Shown: one piece after another, positions 1-8,223 of the stretch | Layout: the number at the start of each line of letters is the position of its first letter | How positions within the stretch are numbered: the stretch's first letter is position 1 | Assembly (NCBI RefSeq): GCF_000211815.1 | Contig: NZ_GL890843.1 | Location: 1-59,279, forward strand | Direction: 5' to 3' | From: Moorena producens 3L | GTDB taxonomy: Bacteria > Cyanobacteriota > Cyanobacteriia > Cyanobacteriales > Coleofasciculaceae | DNA length: 59,279 nucleotides | The notes under the pieces: generated by a model | The model's database searches: none | Told to the model about the DNA's origin: nothing | The model's input: only the letters and a program-made list of their open reading frames with translations | Made by a program: the position numbers and the translations under genes

Positions 1-627
1 TCACTGTGAACCCTCACCCCACTAAAATCTGCCCCAAACGACTGTTCCATTGGTTTCCGGATAACTTTCGGCGATGGGCATCCCCGACCCCTTTGCCTGT
101 TGGATTGAGCTTTCCAACTCTGGGGTAGCTGCCATCCCACCTTCAACAGACATTAGCTGCACCATTGGCTTCCTCATCAGTTCATCTTGCTGACCTTGAG
201 CTTGAATTGAGTCTGGTTGAGTGCTGTGACTAGTAACTGGTGTGTTGATCCGATCCACTACTTCCGATGCTACTCGGTCAGCTTCAAGCTCATACTTGTC
301 CCCAGCTTGACCAATAGTCAGCTTCGCCTGCACTGGATTGCCCTGCTGCCAATGGCCCATTAACTCATGGGAAAGTCCCCTAAACATTGGCATTCGCTGA
401 ATTGGTTGCCCACTAACAGGGGAGACACTACTCAGCAGAGGATCTTGGGAACGATGAACTTCTCCAGATTTGTATTGCTGGGATTTAATTAGATTACCCA
501 GTGCTCGGTTGCCGATTATCCCTTGCAGTTCCTCGATTGGGTGGTATGTTGGCTTTCTACTTCCTAATACTTGAGACTGATCTCGAGTTAGAGTCTTTCT
601 GGTTTGGCTTTGTCGTAGATTACCCAT
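1..627 (-). pseudogene. eCIS-core (DUF4157) effector-like protein, copy 1, frameshifted and cut by the window edge
   Basis: First of five paralogues. The N-terminal module (MGNLRQSQTRK..., residues about 1-190) matches the neighbours almost residue for residue, including the HPIEELQGIIGNRALGNLI and GDKYELEADRVASE segments typical of DUF4157/eCIS-core proteins. After GSGMPIA the frame breaks: an extra A near 63-64 (GGATAACTT where the siblings read GGATACTT) sends this frame to a stop at 22. The sibling frame (RKPMEQSFGADFSGVRVH) continues from about 60 to base 1 and beyond. The gene is therefore frameshifted, with its HExxH segment and C-terminal domain outside the window. A real mutation is more likely than not, but an assembly error is possible. 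DUF4157 proteins are known as cargo or effectors near extracellular contractile injection systems; that role is inference here. Confidence 0.75.
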
Positions 628-950
628 GAGCTTGACTAAATCTTAAATACTCGGCAAACGTCACCTAATCATGATATAGCCGAATCGCACTGAGGGGGTT
701 CACCTCAAGACCGCGCTACATCCCTACCAACGTGGCATAGGTCACCTAGTTAACTCAAGCAACAACAGAGCAGGGGTAGGGTGGGCAAATGATGAGAGTT
801 TGGCAATAGATCAGTTATCATGTCCATTTGCCCACCCTACAAAAGCGATCGCACTACAAGATCCGCGATCGCACTGCTCAACCTGGGCTGAGTTAGATCG
901 GTAACATCCAATTGCTTAGCAAATCAGCACTAAGGCTTGGGTGTACCTGC
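628..950. repeat. Intergenic region: shared effector-gene upstream block plus a GTAGGGTGGGCA hairpin repeat
   Basis: No gene seen. Positions 628-760 are a block repeated before the copies starting at 3032 and 7963 (CTCGGCAAACGTCACCTAATC-type sequence, then GACCGCGCTACATCCC). It was probably duplicated with the genes and may hold their common promoter. Positions 776-840 form an imperfect inverted repeat beginning GTAGGGTGGGCAAATGATG and ending CATTTGCCCACCCTAC. HIP1-like GCGATCGCAC follows twice. Confidence 0.6.
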
Positions 951-3032
951 TTATTTCAAAGATGCTTTTACTTTTTCATAAAGTAGATCATATTCCGGTA
1001 TATTGGGATCGACGCCTAGTGCACCTATAAGTGCGTAGGCGTAGGCTCGGTCTAATGGGTTTCCACGAATTGACTGCTCAACTATGAATTTGGCTGCCCA
1101 GTTTCTGATTTTTCCCTTATTTTTCTCTATGGCTGGAACAAGATCGGCTTTATTTGGTGCCTGATCAGGCGGCAGGCCTAATTGGTTTTTTAGGATGTAT
1201 TTTGCGAACTTCCCTTGTTTCGGGTCTTCCCAGTACTCTATTATAGTTTTCGCTATCTCTGGTGGCTTCCTATGACTGTATTTTTTCCCTGCTCTTTTCA
1301 ATAACAGGCCTATTGCGCCAATTCCTGCGATCACTCCTATTACACCTGCGCCTATGCCGGTAACGGACGCGGCACCTACTCCTGCTACGCTCACACCGGC
1401 GGCTATTGCGCCTCCTGCTCCTCCTATGAATGCCCCTGTGCCTGAAATGATATCGTTTCTCGCACGGGCTAGTTTACTCTCGGCTTTTCTCTCTGTGTAA
1501 CCCGCCGTAGTATATGATTCTCCTTTTAGTTCTTTATATCTTTCGTCCAGAGATTTGGCTTTTTCTTGGCTTTTTCCCTCTTCTTTGCGATTTTTAATGG
1601 CAACATAGGTACCTATCGCTCCAAAAAGTGAACCTATTCCAGCGAATGCGAAACCGACGCTGGGAAGGCCTAATACTTGTAACGGACCAGTTATTCCTGT
1701 TGCACCTGATTCTAACGCACCTATAAAACCTGACCCAACACCGGCTCCGGTCTGGGTTACATCCAGACCTGTAAACCCTTTATGGTCTGGTACTCGAGTC
1801 ACTGCTTGTTTTAATCGTTTGGTGCTCGATGTGTTCCGGGTTGAACTTTGCTTTTCTGTTCTTTCTCTGTTTCTCGGTAATAGGGGAACATTCTCCTTGA
1901 CCAGATTATGTAGCTTTTCTAACGCTAGCGCTAAAGTGCCACTATCATATAATTGATAACCTTCATTTTTGGCGAGTATATATACTAGATCCATTCCTTG
2001 TGATAAGACATAAGGCATCTGCTCTTTTAAATCTCTCTCTAACTGTTCCCAGGCATCGATTGACCTGACATTACTAATAGCGTCCTGAATTTCTTCTATA
2101 AATCGATCATATTTTGCACTTGCTGTTTTATTTTCTTTAAAAGAAAATTCTATAATATATTTGATTTCTATGAGTTCACTAATGATGCTACTATATTTGT
2201 GATCATATTCTTTATGTTTCTTCTCTGCATCTTCGGGGCTCATGCACTGAATCAATGAAGTTTGTGGAGCCGAAGTCTCCAACAAGTGCTGGGGATAATT
2301 CTGATAATTAGCAGGATTGGTAACTGCTTGTCTGACTGCTCGTCTTCCCATCAAGTCAGCTTCTTGTTCTAGGCTTTTCTCATCGTTGACCATGATACCC
2401 TTCGTTTGGGTGGTACCTTGGACCCGTCCCTGCATTTGCTGCACCACATGCCACGCCTCGTGGGGCAGATGTCGCTCCTGCCCCGGGCCCACCTCGATCG
2501 TTTTACCCTGGGTATAGGCGAGTGCCTGGATCTGGGCAGGTTTGGGCGAATTATAATGAACTCTGACATCATCCAGTGAATATCCTGACAGGTTTTCCAC
2601 TCCTGCTTTGAGCTTATCTGGCAATCCGGTTTTATTCGGGATAGGTGCGTTAATCCGGTCTAAATCTTCCGATGCTACTCGGTCAGCTTCAAGCTCATAC
2701 TTATCCCCAGCTTCACCAATAGTCAGCTTCGCCTGCACTGGATTGCCCTGCTGCCAATTGCCCATTAACTCATGGGAAAGTCCCCTAAACATTGGCATTC
2801 GCTGAATTGACTGCCCACTAACAGGGGAGACACCACTCAACAGAGGATCTTGGGAACGATGAACTTGTCCATACTTGTCTGGCTGGGATTTAATGAGATT
2901 ACCCAGTGCTCGGTTGCCGATTATCCCTTGCAGTTCCTCTATGGGGTGGTATGTTGGCTTCCTACTTCCCGATACAAGAGACTGATCACGAGTTAGTGTC
3001 TTTTTGGTTTGGCTTTGTCGTAGATTACCCAT
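951..3032 (-). CDS. eCIS-core (DUF4157) effector-like protein with glycine-rich hydrophobic C-terminus
   Basis: 693 aa. Residues 1-128 are the module shared with the four neighbours. After RINAP it switches to a different version of the eCIS-core domain (GLPDKLKAGVENLSGYSLDD, then VRVHYNSPKPAQIQALAY, then HLPHEAWHVVQQ with an HExxH-like HEAWH near residue 190, then EQEADLMG). The C-terminal half is unique in the array. A charged helical region (about 265-420) is followed by two long Gly/Ala-rich hydrophobic stretches (about 429-476 and 524-581) that look membrane-inserting, then a basic tail. By family knowledge DUF4157 proteins are contractile-injection-system cargo. A membrane-active C-terminus is inference from composition. 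Neighbours are same-strand paralogues separated by 300-bp repeat-bearing spacers, so each is probably transcribed from its own copy of the upstream block. Confidence 0.8.
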   Translation of the reverse strand: MGNLRQSQTKKTLTRDQSLVSGSRKPTYHPIEELQGIIGNRALGNLIKSQPDKYGQVHRSQDPLLSGVSPVSGQSIQRMPMFRGLSHELMGNWQQGNPVQAKLTIGEAGDKYELEADRVASEDLDRINAPIPNKTGLPDKLKAGVENLSGYSLDDVRVHYNSPKPAQIQALAYTQGKTIEVGPGQERHLPHEAWHVVQQMQGRVQGTTQTKGIMVNDEKSLEQEADLMGRRAVRQAVTNPANYQNYPQHLLETSAPQTSLIQCMSPEDAEKKHKEYDHKYSSIISELIEIKYIIEFSFKENKTASAKYDRFIEEIQDAISNVRSIDAWEQLERDLKEQMPYVLSQGMDLVYILAKNEGYQLYDSGTLALALEKLHNLVKENVPLLPRNRERTEKQSSTRNTSSTKRLKQAVTRVPDHKGFTGLDVTQTGAGVGSGFIGALESGATGITGPLQVLGLPSVGFAFAGIGSLFGAIGTYVAIKNRKEEGKSQEKAKSLDERYKELKGESYTTAGYTERKAESKLARARNDIISGTGAFIGGAGGAIAAGVSVAGVGAASVTGIGAGVIGVIAGIGAIGLLLKRAGKKYSHRKPPEIAKTIIEYWEDPKQGKFAKYILKNQLGLPPDQAPNKADLVPAIEKNKGKIRNWAAKFIVEQSIRGNPLDRAYAYALIGALGVDPNIPEYDLLYEKVKASLK

Positions 3033-3370
3033 GAGCTTGACTCAATCTTAAATAGTCGGCAAAGGTCACATCATCATGATATATCCGAATAGCACTGAGG
3101 GGGTTCACCTCAAGACCGCGCTACATCCCTACCAACGTGGCATAGCTCACCTAGTTAACTCAAGCAACAACAGAGCAGGGGTAGGGTGGGCAAATGATGA
3201 GAGTTTGGCAATTTAATTAGGAATCATGTCCGTTTGCCCACCCTACAAAAGCGATCGCACTAGGGTGGGCAAATGATGAGAGTTTGGCAATTTAATTAGG
3301 AATCATGTCCATTTGCCCACCCTACAAGAGCTTCGCACTACTCCATTATTTGGTGATATTTTGCAACTAT
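3033..3370. repeat. Intergenic region: shared upstream block and two tandem GTAGGGTGGGCA repeats
   Basis: No gene seen. Positions 3035-3160 repeat the upstream block found at 628-760. Positions 3181-3246 and 3261-3325 are two nearly identical copies of the hairpin repeat (GTAGGGTGGGCAAATGATGA...TTTGCCCACCCTAC), about 80 bp apart and separated by GCGATCGCAC. Confidence 0.6.
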
Positions 3371-5500
3371 CTATTCTTGATCTTGTTCTGCTGATCTAAA
3401 TCTTTTCGCTTTTGGACTATATTCAGCTGCTGTAGACGCCTGTCCATCATCTACAGCACTTGAGAAGTTCGTGTCTAGTTTCGACTCACTTGGCAAAAAC
3501 TTTTTTCCGAATTCGAATAGTTTTTCGGCATTTGCCATGATGTCTTCGATCTTCTGCGCTGATGGGATGTTTTTATTGCTACGGGTACTCATGAAATCCC
3601 TAAGCTCGAAAAATGGCACTCCCTGTTCATTTAATTCATAGGCTCCCAATCCCTCCCTTTTGGTTCTGTATCCTTCTGGGGGTGACAAAACATCTGATAA
3701 CCATTCATTCCCCTGTTTATCCTTATCCTTACCCTCATCAATTTCCTGTTGAATGAAATCCATTGGCAACGGATTCTTGATACTAGAAATCCATGATGAT
3801 ACTGTAGGTTGTTTAGACTCTTCGACTTTCTTGCCTGTTTCGTCATAAAGACCTTTACTAAAAATATCAGGTAATATTTCTAGTTGATTCCTTTTTTCGA
3901 GCACTTTCTTACTAAATATGTCTAAGATCTTTTCTAGGTCTATGCTATCCTTTGCTTTTAATTGTTCATACATTTCGCTAAACCTATTTCTCGGCATTGT
4001 AGCAAAAGCATATTTTGGATCCTCTTCTTTTCCTTTTGTGTTTGCATCAAAGGTTTCGATTAGTGCCATGAGGAGCATCTTTAGATAGCCTATTACGGCT
4101 CTATAGTCTTCCTGGGAGTCTATAGTTTTCAGATCTGTCTGATTGATCGTCTCTTCTATGATCTCTTCGTTTAATTTTAATTTCAAAAGTTGCGCTGTTT
4201 CTGCCGCGCTCTTTCCTATCAACTGGCGATAATCTTTGTTGTTTTTGTCCGCTAATAGATCTATGTAATAGCCAAAATGTTTAAACGGTATGTCTAGGGT
4301 TGCCTGTGGAACAAACTTCGCTTTTTCTGCATCTCTCCTCTCTTCTGCTACATATCTTATTTGATAGGGCATGCCAGCCACCTTTTCTCCTGAGAACAAA
4401 AAACCACCTATATTATCGCCTTGATTCACCAAATCATTTTTTCTTTTCTTATTCTCATTGAGAAAATTTTTCATATCTGTATGTGCTGCCTTTATTTCGT
4501 CCGAATTATTCATCGGATCAGTGACGAATTCTAGATTGCCATTGTCGCTTGTTATTGCTACTTTGCCTTTTTTTGCTAACGCTTTCTTAGTATCTTTTAT
4601 TTGAGTAAAGCAGTCTTTTTTATTTTCGTCTTTTCTTTCTACTTTTATTTCATTATCTGATTCCGCCTCTATAGCAATCGCCCGCTGTATTATCTTCCTC
4701 CCGCTACTCCCTAGTATCTCTTTCTTTTGCTGAACCACATGAGTCAATTCATGAGCAATTAACTCCTGCCCTCCTCGACTCCCAGGGTTATATTCCCCCT
4801 GCCGAAAGAAGATATCTTTACCTGTAGTAAAAGCACGAGCTTGAATAGATTGATTCAACTGGTCAGATTGGGCATCATTGTGAACCCTGACTCCACTAAA
4901 ATCTGCCCCAAACGACTGTTCCATTGGTTTCCGGATACTTAAGGCGATCGGCATCCCCGACCCCCTTGCCTGTTGGATTGAGCTTTCTAACTCTGGGGTA
5001 GCCGCCATTCCACCTTCGATGGATTGAAGCTGCACCATTGGCTTCCTCTTGAGTTCCTCTTGCTGACCTTGAGCTTGAATCGACTGATGTTGAGTTGACA
5101 AACTAGAAACTGGTGCATTAATCCGGTCCACTACTTCCGATGCTACTCGGTCCGCTTCAAGCTCATACTTATCCCCAGCTTCACCAATAGTTAGCTTCGC
5201 CTGTACTGGATTGCCCTGCTGCCAATGACCCATTAACTCATGGGAAAGTCCCCTAAACATTGGCATTCGCTGAATTGGTTGCCCACTAACAGGGGAGACA
5301 CTATTCAGCAGAGGATCTTGGGAACGATGAACTTCTCCAGATTTGTATTGCTGGGATTTAATTAGATTACCCAGTGCTCGGTTGCCGATTATCCCTTGCA
5401 GTTCGTCGATTGGGTGGTATGTTGGCTTCCTATTTCCTGATACTATTGACTGATCTCGAGCTTGTGTCTGTCTAGTTTGGCTTTGTCGTAGATTACCCAT
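3371..5500 (-). CDS. eCIS-core (DUF4157) effector-like protein with charged unknown C-terminus
   Basis: 709 aa. The conserved module extends to about residue 270: MGNLRQ start, GDKYELEADRVASEVVDRIN, RKPMEQSFGADFSGVRVH, FTTGKDIFFRQGEYNPGS and the metallopeptidase-like HELTHVVQQ near residue 250. The C-terminal 440 residues are Lys/Glu-rich, start about residue 285, and include LEFVTDPMNN and FVPQATLDIPF segments that I do not recognise with confidence. It shares its first 270 residues with the copies at 5621 and 8224 but nothing after them. By position the C-terminal part is the variable effector half; its activity is unknown. The upstream sequence differs from the block before the other copies. 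No clear Shine-Dalgarno precedes the ATG, as in the other copies. Confidence 0.8.
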   Translation of the reverse strand: MGNLRQSQTRQTQARDQSIVSGNRKPTYHPIDELQGIIGNRALGNLIKSQQYKSGEVHRSQDPLLNSVSPVSGQPIQRMPMFRGLSHELMGHWQQGNPVQAKLTIGEAGDKYELEADRVASEVVDRINAPVSSLSTQHQSIQAQGQQEELKRKPMVQLQSIEGGMAATPELESSIQQARGSGMPIALSIRKPMEQSFGADFSGVRVHNDAQSDQLNQSIQARAFTTGKDIFFRQGEYNPGSRGGQELIAHELTHVVQQKKEILGSSGRKIIQRAIAIEAESDNEIKVERKDENKKDCFTQIKDTKKALAKKGKVAITSDNGNLEFVTDPMNNSDEIKAAHTDMKNFLNENKKRKNDLVNQGDNIGGFLFSGEKVAGMPYQIRYVAEERRDAEKAKFVPQATLDIPFKHFGYYIDLLADKNNKDYRQLIGKSAAETAQLLKLKLNEEIIEETINQTDLKTIDSQEDYRAVIGYLKMLLMALIETFDANTKGKEEDPKYAFATMPRNRFSEMYEQLKAKDSIDLEKILDIFSKKVLEKRNQLEILPDIFSKGLYDETGKKVEESKQPTVSSWISSIKNPLPMDFIQQEIDEGKDKDKQGNEWLSDVLSPPEGYRTKREGLGAYELNEQGVPFFELRDFMSTRSNKNIPSAQKIEDIMANAEKLFEFGKKFLPSESKLDTNFSSAVDDGQASTAAEYSPKAKRFRSAEQDQE

Positions 5501-5620
5501 GAGCTTGACTAAATCTTAAATAGTTTGCGAAATTAACAACCAATCATATTACCGAGTAGGTTATCGGTGTAGGGGAGTGAAACTGTCAGTCTGGATTGGG
5601 AATATCCCCATCCACTTCAA

Positions 5621-7963
5621 CTATTGGGCTTTTTTTATGATGATCTGTTCCAATTCTGCTAAGAAACTCTCGATGGCAGTAATTGTTGATTGTGCCATCC
5701 TTTCAACTAGACCTCTCTGAGCATTGGTTATCCTTCGTGGTCTTCCTTGATTAAAATTTGGGAGCAAGTCATTTAAAACTTTTATAATCTCAGCATTTCC
5801 AGAGTTATTAACCTGTTGTTGATAAATTTGCTGAACTCCATACCAATCTAAACCTAGACCCATTCCGACTTGAGTTATCCAGCCTCTTGGGTGGGCATGA
5901 GACTGTGCCGATGTCAAAACCTTTCTCAAAGCAGATCGGAGTATATTTGGAGGAATATTCCTTCTTAAAATCAACTGCTTCTCGTGAGGGTTGTAGTTTG
6001 GTAGGGGTCTTGCTTTGAGGCGCTCGCCTCCACCTGCTGTTGATGTAGCTATTGCCGCCTTGGGCTTGAAGAAGGCATATTCCTTGAGATCTCCTCGGAG
6101 GCCGCCGAGTACATTTTTCATAAGCTCCCTTCCTTCCCCACCTTTGATACCGAACAATCGATTTTTGAGTCCGCTGTTAGGGTCTGTTGGATTCTTTAAG
6201 AGTGCTTCATACTTTATAAGTGTATTAGGTTCAGGAAAATATGGTGCCCTAGGATCTACTTTTGAAATAATCCGACGAACCTTCATATCAATTTTATTAG
6301 CCAGTACACTCAAATCGTCATCAGCAGGCAAATCTCCACCCTGAGCCCCTTGACGCAGCTCGTACCCACCGCTGGCAAGATAGGGGAGTTGTCTTCCTTT
6401 AGTCTGATGACGTGTAAGGAGTTGGTCGTACTTGGAAAATAAACCCATGGGTTGATAATGACCGTGTCGAGATTGCTCCTCTGGAACTTTGAGACTAAGC
6501 GCGTCGGCATCCCCAATATGAATATAAATGTTTGGTATGTTAAATCGATTTTTTAGGTCATTCACACATCTTTGAGTGTATTGGCTTTTAGTTATTTCAT
6601 CCCTAAATACCCCATAAGGTAGATAGTTAGCTTCTTTTAATGTTGCTTCTGCTTGATCCTGCTCCTGAGTATTAAGTGTCCCGAAGTCTGTTTCTATCTG
6701 ATTTGAATCTGCCTTTTGGTTGGTAGATTTTTTAACCCAAAACGGTTCCCATGTAAATCCAAAAACAATCCCTGGATAGTTAAAATTGCCTGTATTATTA
6801 ATCACATCTCTGATTTCATCCTCACTTCTAGCCCTCATTAAGCTTTTGTATTTATTCACCCCAACTACTAGCCTAAATCGATAAGACATCTCTGTTTTAT
6901 CTTCAAACCCCTCCTCATACTTAGTAGCGATTGCGTTTGGAGTTGTACCTCCCGGATAGGTAGGAACATTTGCCACATAGCCGTAATTAAACTGGGGATA
7001 TGGTTGATTGGGTCGATGACCAACTAACTTGTGATGTACATAGGAAGTCCGAGGAGGATTTTGTCCCTGCTGTTGAACAGTTTTTAGTTCGTACTTGTCT
7101 TGGAACTGCATCAAAGACATACACTGGATCCTAGCTACAGGAGCTGCGCTGACCCTAACAGATTGATTAGTCACAACTTTGCCACCTCCTTGCTGCACCA
7201 CATGAGTCAACTCATGAGCAATTAACTTTTTCCCCTCCTGACTCCCAGGGTTATATTCCCCCTGCCGAAAGAAGATATCTTTACCTGTGGTAAAAGCACG
7301 AGCCTGAATTGATTGATTCAACTGGTCAGATTGGGCATCAGCGTGAACCCTGACTCCACTAAAATCTGCCCCAAACGACTGTTCCATTGGTTTCCGGATA
7401 CTCTGTGCGATCGGCATCCCCGACCCCTTTGCCTGTTGGATTGAGCTTTCCAACTCTGGGGTAGCCGCCATTCCACCTTCGATGGATTTAAGCTGCACCA
7501 TTGGCTTCCTCATCAGTTCATCTTGCTGACCTTGAGCTTGAATCGACTGATGTTGAGTTGACAAACTAGAAACTGGTGCGTTAATCCGATCCACTACTTC
7601 CGATGCTACTCGGTCAGCTTCAAGCTCATACTTATCCCCAGCTTCACCAATAGTTAGCTTCGCCTGTACTGGATTGCCCTGCTGCCAATGGCCCATTAAC
7701 TCATGGGAAAGTCCCCTAAACATTGGCATTCGCTGAATTGGTTGCCCACTAACAGGGGAGACACTACTCAGCAGAGGATCTTGGGAACGATGAACTTCTC
7801 CAGATTTGTATTGCTGGGATTTAATTAGATTACCCAGTGCTCGGTTACCGATTATTCCTTGCAGTTCCTCGACTGGGTGGTATGTTGGCTTCCTACTTCC
7901 CGATACAAGAGACTGATCTGGAGTTTGTGTGTTTTTGGTTTGGCTTTGTCGTAGATTACCCAT
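5621..7963 (-). CDS. eCIS-core (DUF4157) effector-like protein with large unknown C-terminus
   Basis: 780 aa, the longest copy. Residues 1-260 are the shared module with HELTHVVQQ near residue 250. The unique C-terminal part is about 500 residues. It holds an acidic motif IYIHIGDADALSL that could bind a metal or nucleotide sugar, a Gly-rich segment (IKGGEGREL), and a terminal helical domain (residues about 640-780). I do not recognise the family, and a glycosyltransferase-like reading of the DAD motif would be speculation. The same upstream block as at 628-760 precedes the gene (7966-8090), followed by a hairpin repeat at 8112-8177. Confidence 0.8.
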   Translation of the reverse strand: MGNLRQSQTKNTQTPDQSLVSGSRKPTYHPVEELQGIIGNRALGNLIKSQQYKSGEVHRSQDPLLSSVSPVSGQPIQRMPMFRGLSHELMGHWQQGNPVQAKLTIGEAGDKYELEADRVASEVVDRINAPVSSLSTQHQSIQAQGQQDELMRKPMVQLKSIEGGMAATPELESSIQQAKGSGMPIAQSIRKPMEQSFGADFSGVRVHADAQSDQLNQSIQARAFTTGKDIFFRQGEYNPGSQEGKKLIAHELTHVVQQGGGKVVTNQSVRVSAAPVARIQCMSLMQFQDKYELKTVQQQGQNPPRTSYVHHKLVGHRPNQPYPQFNYGYVANVPTYPGGTTPNAIATKYEEGFEDKTEMSYRFRLVVGVNKYKSLMRARSEDEIRDVINNTGNFNYPGIVFGFTWEPFWVKKSTNQKADSNQIETDFGTLNTQEQDQAEATLKEANYLPYGVFRDEITKSQYTQRCVNDLKNRFNIPNIYIHIGDADALSLKVPEEQSRHGHYQPMGLFSKYDQLLTRHQTKGRQLPYLASGGYELRQGAQGGDLPADDDLSVLANKIDMKVRRIISKVDPRAPYFPEPNTLIKYEALLKNPTDPNSGLKNRLFGIKGGEGRELMKNVLGGLRGDLKEYAFFKPKAAIATSTAGGGERLKARPLPNYNPHEKQLILRRNIPPNILRSALRKVLTSAQSHAHPRGWITQVGMGLGLDWYGVQQIYQQQVNNSGNAEIIKVLNDLLPNFNQGRPRRITNAQRGLVERMAQSTITAIESFLAELEQIIIKKAQ

Positions 7964-8223
7964 GAGCTTGGTTAAATCTTAAATACTCGGCAAACGTCAC
8001 CTAATCATGATATAGCCGAATGGCACTGAGGGGGTTCACCTCAAGACCGCGCTACATCCCTACCAACGTGGCATAGCTTCCTTTGTTAACCCAAGCAACA
8101 ACAGAGCAGGGGTAGGGTGGGCAAATGATGAGAGTTTGGCAATTTAATTAGGAATCATGTCCATTTGCCCACCCTACAGAGTGCGATCGCACTACGAGGC
8201 AAGCGATCACGACAGACCTTATT

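Noticed and set aside
4726..4760. Reading the HELTH motif as proof that the effector proteins are active zinc proteases
   Set aside because: HExxH is conserved in the eCIS-core domain, but no third zinc ligand could be assigned, so only a metallopeptidase-like motif is claimed.
6015..6344. Plus-strand frame opposite the third effector gene
   Set aside because: It is antisense to an intact conserved-module gene and has no recognisable family or start signal.
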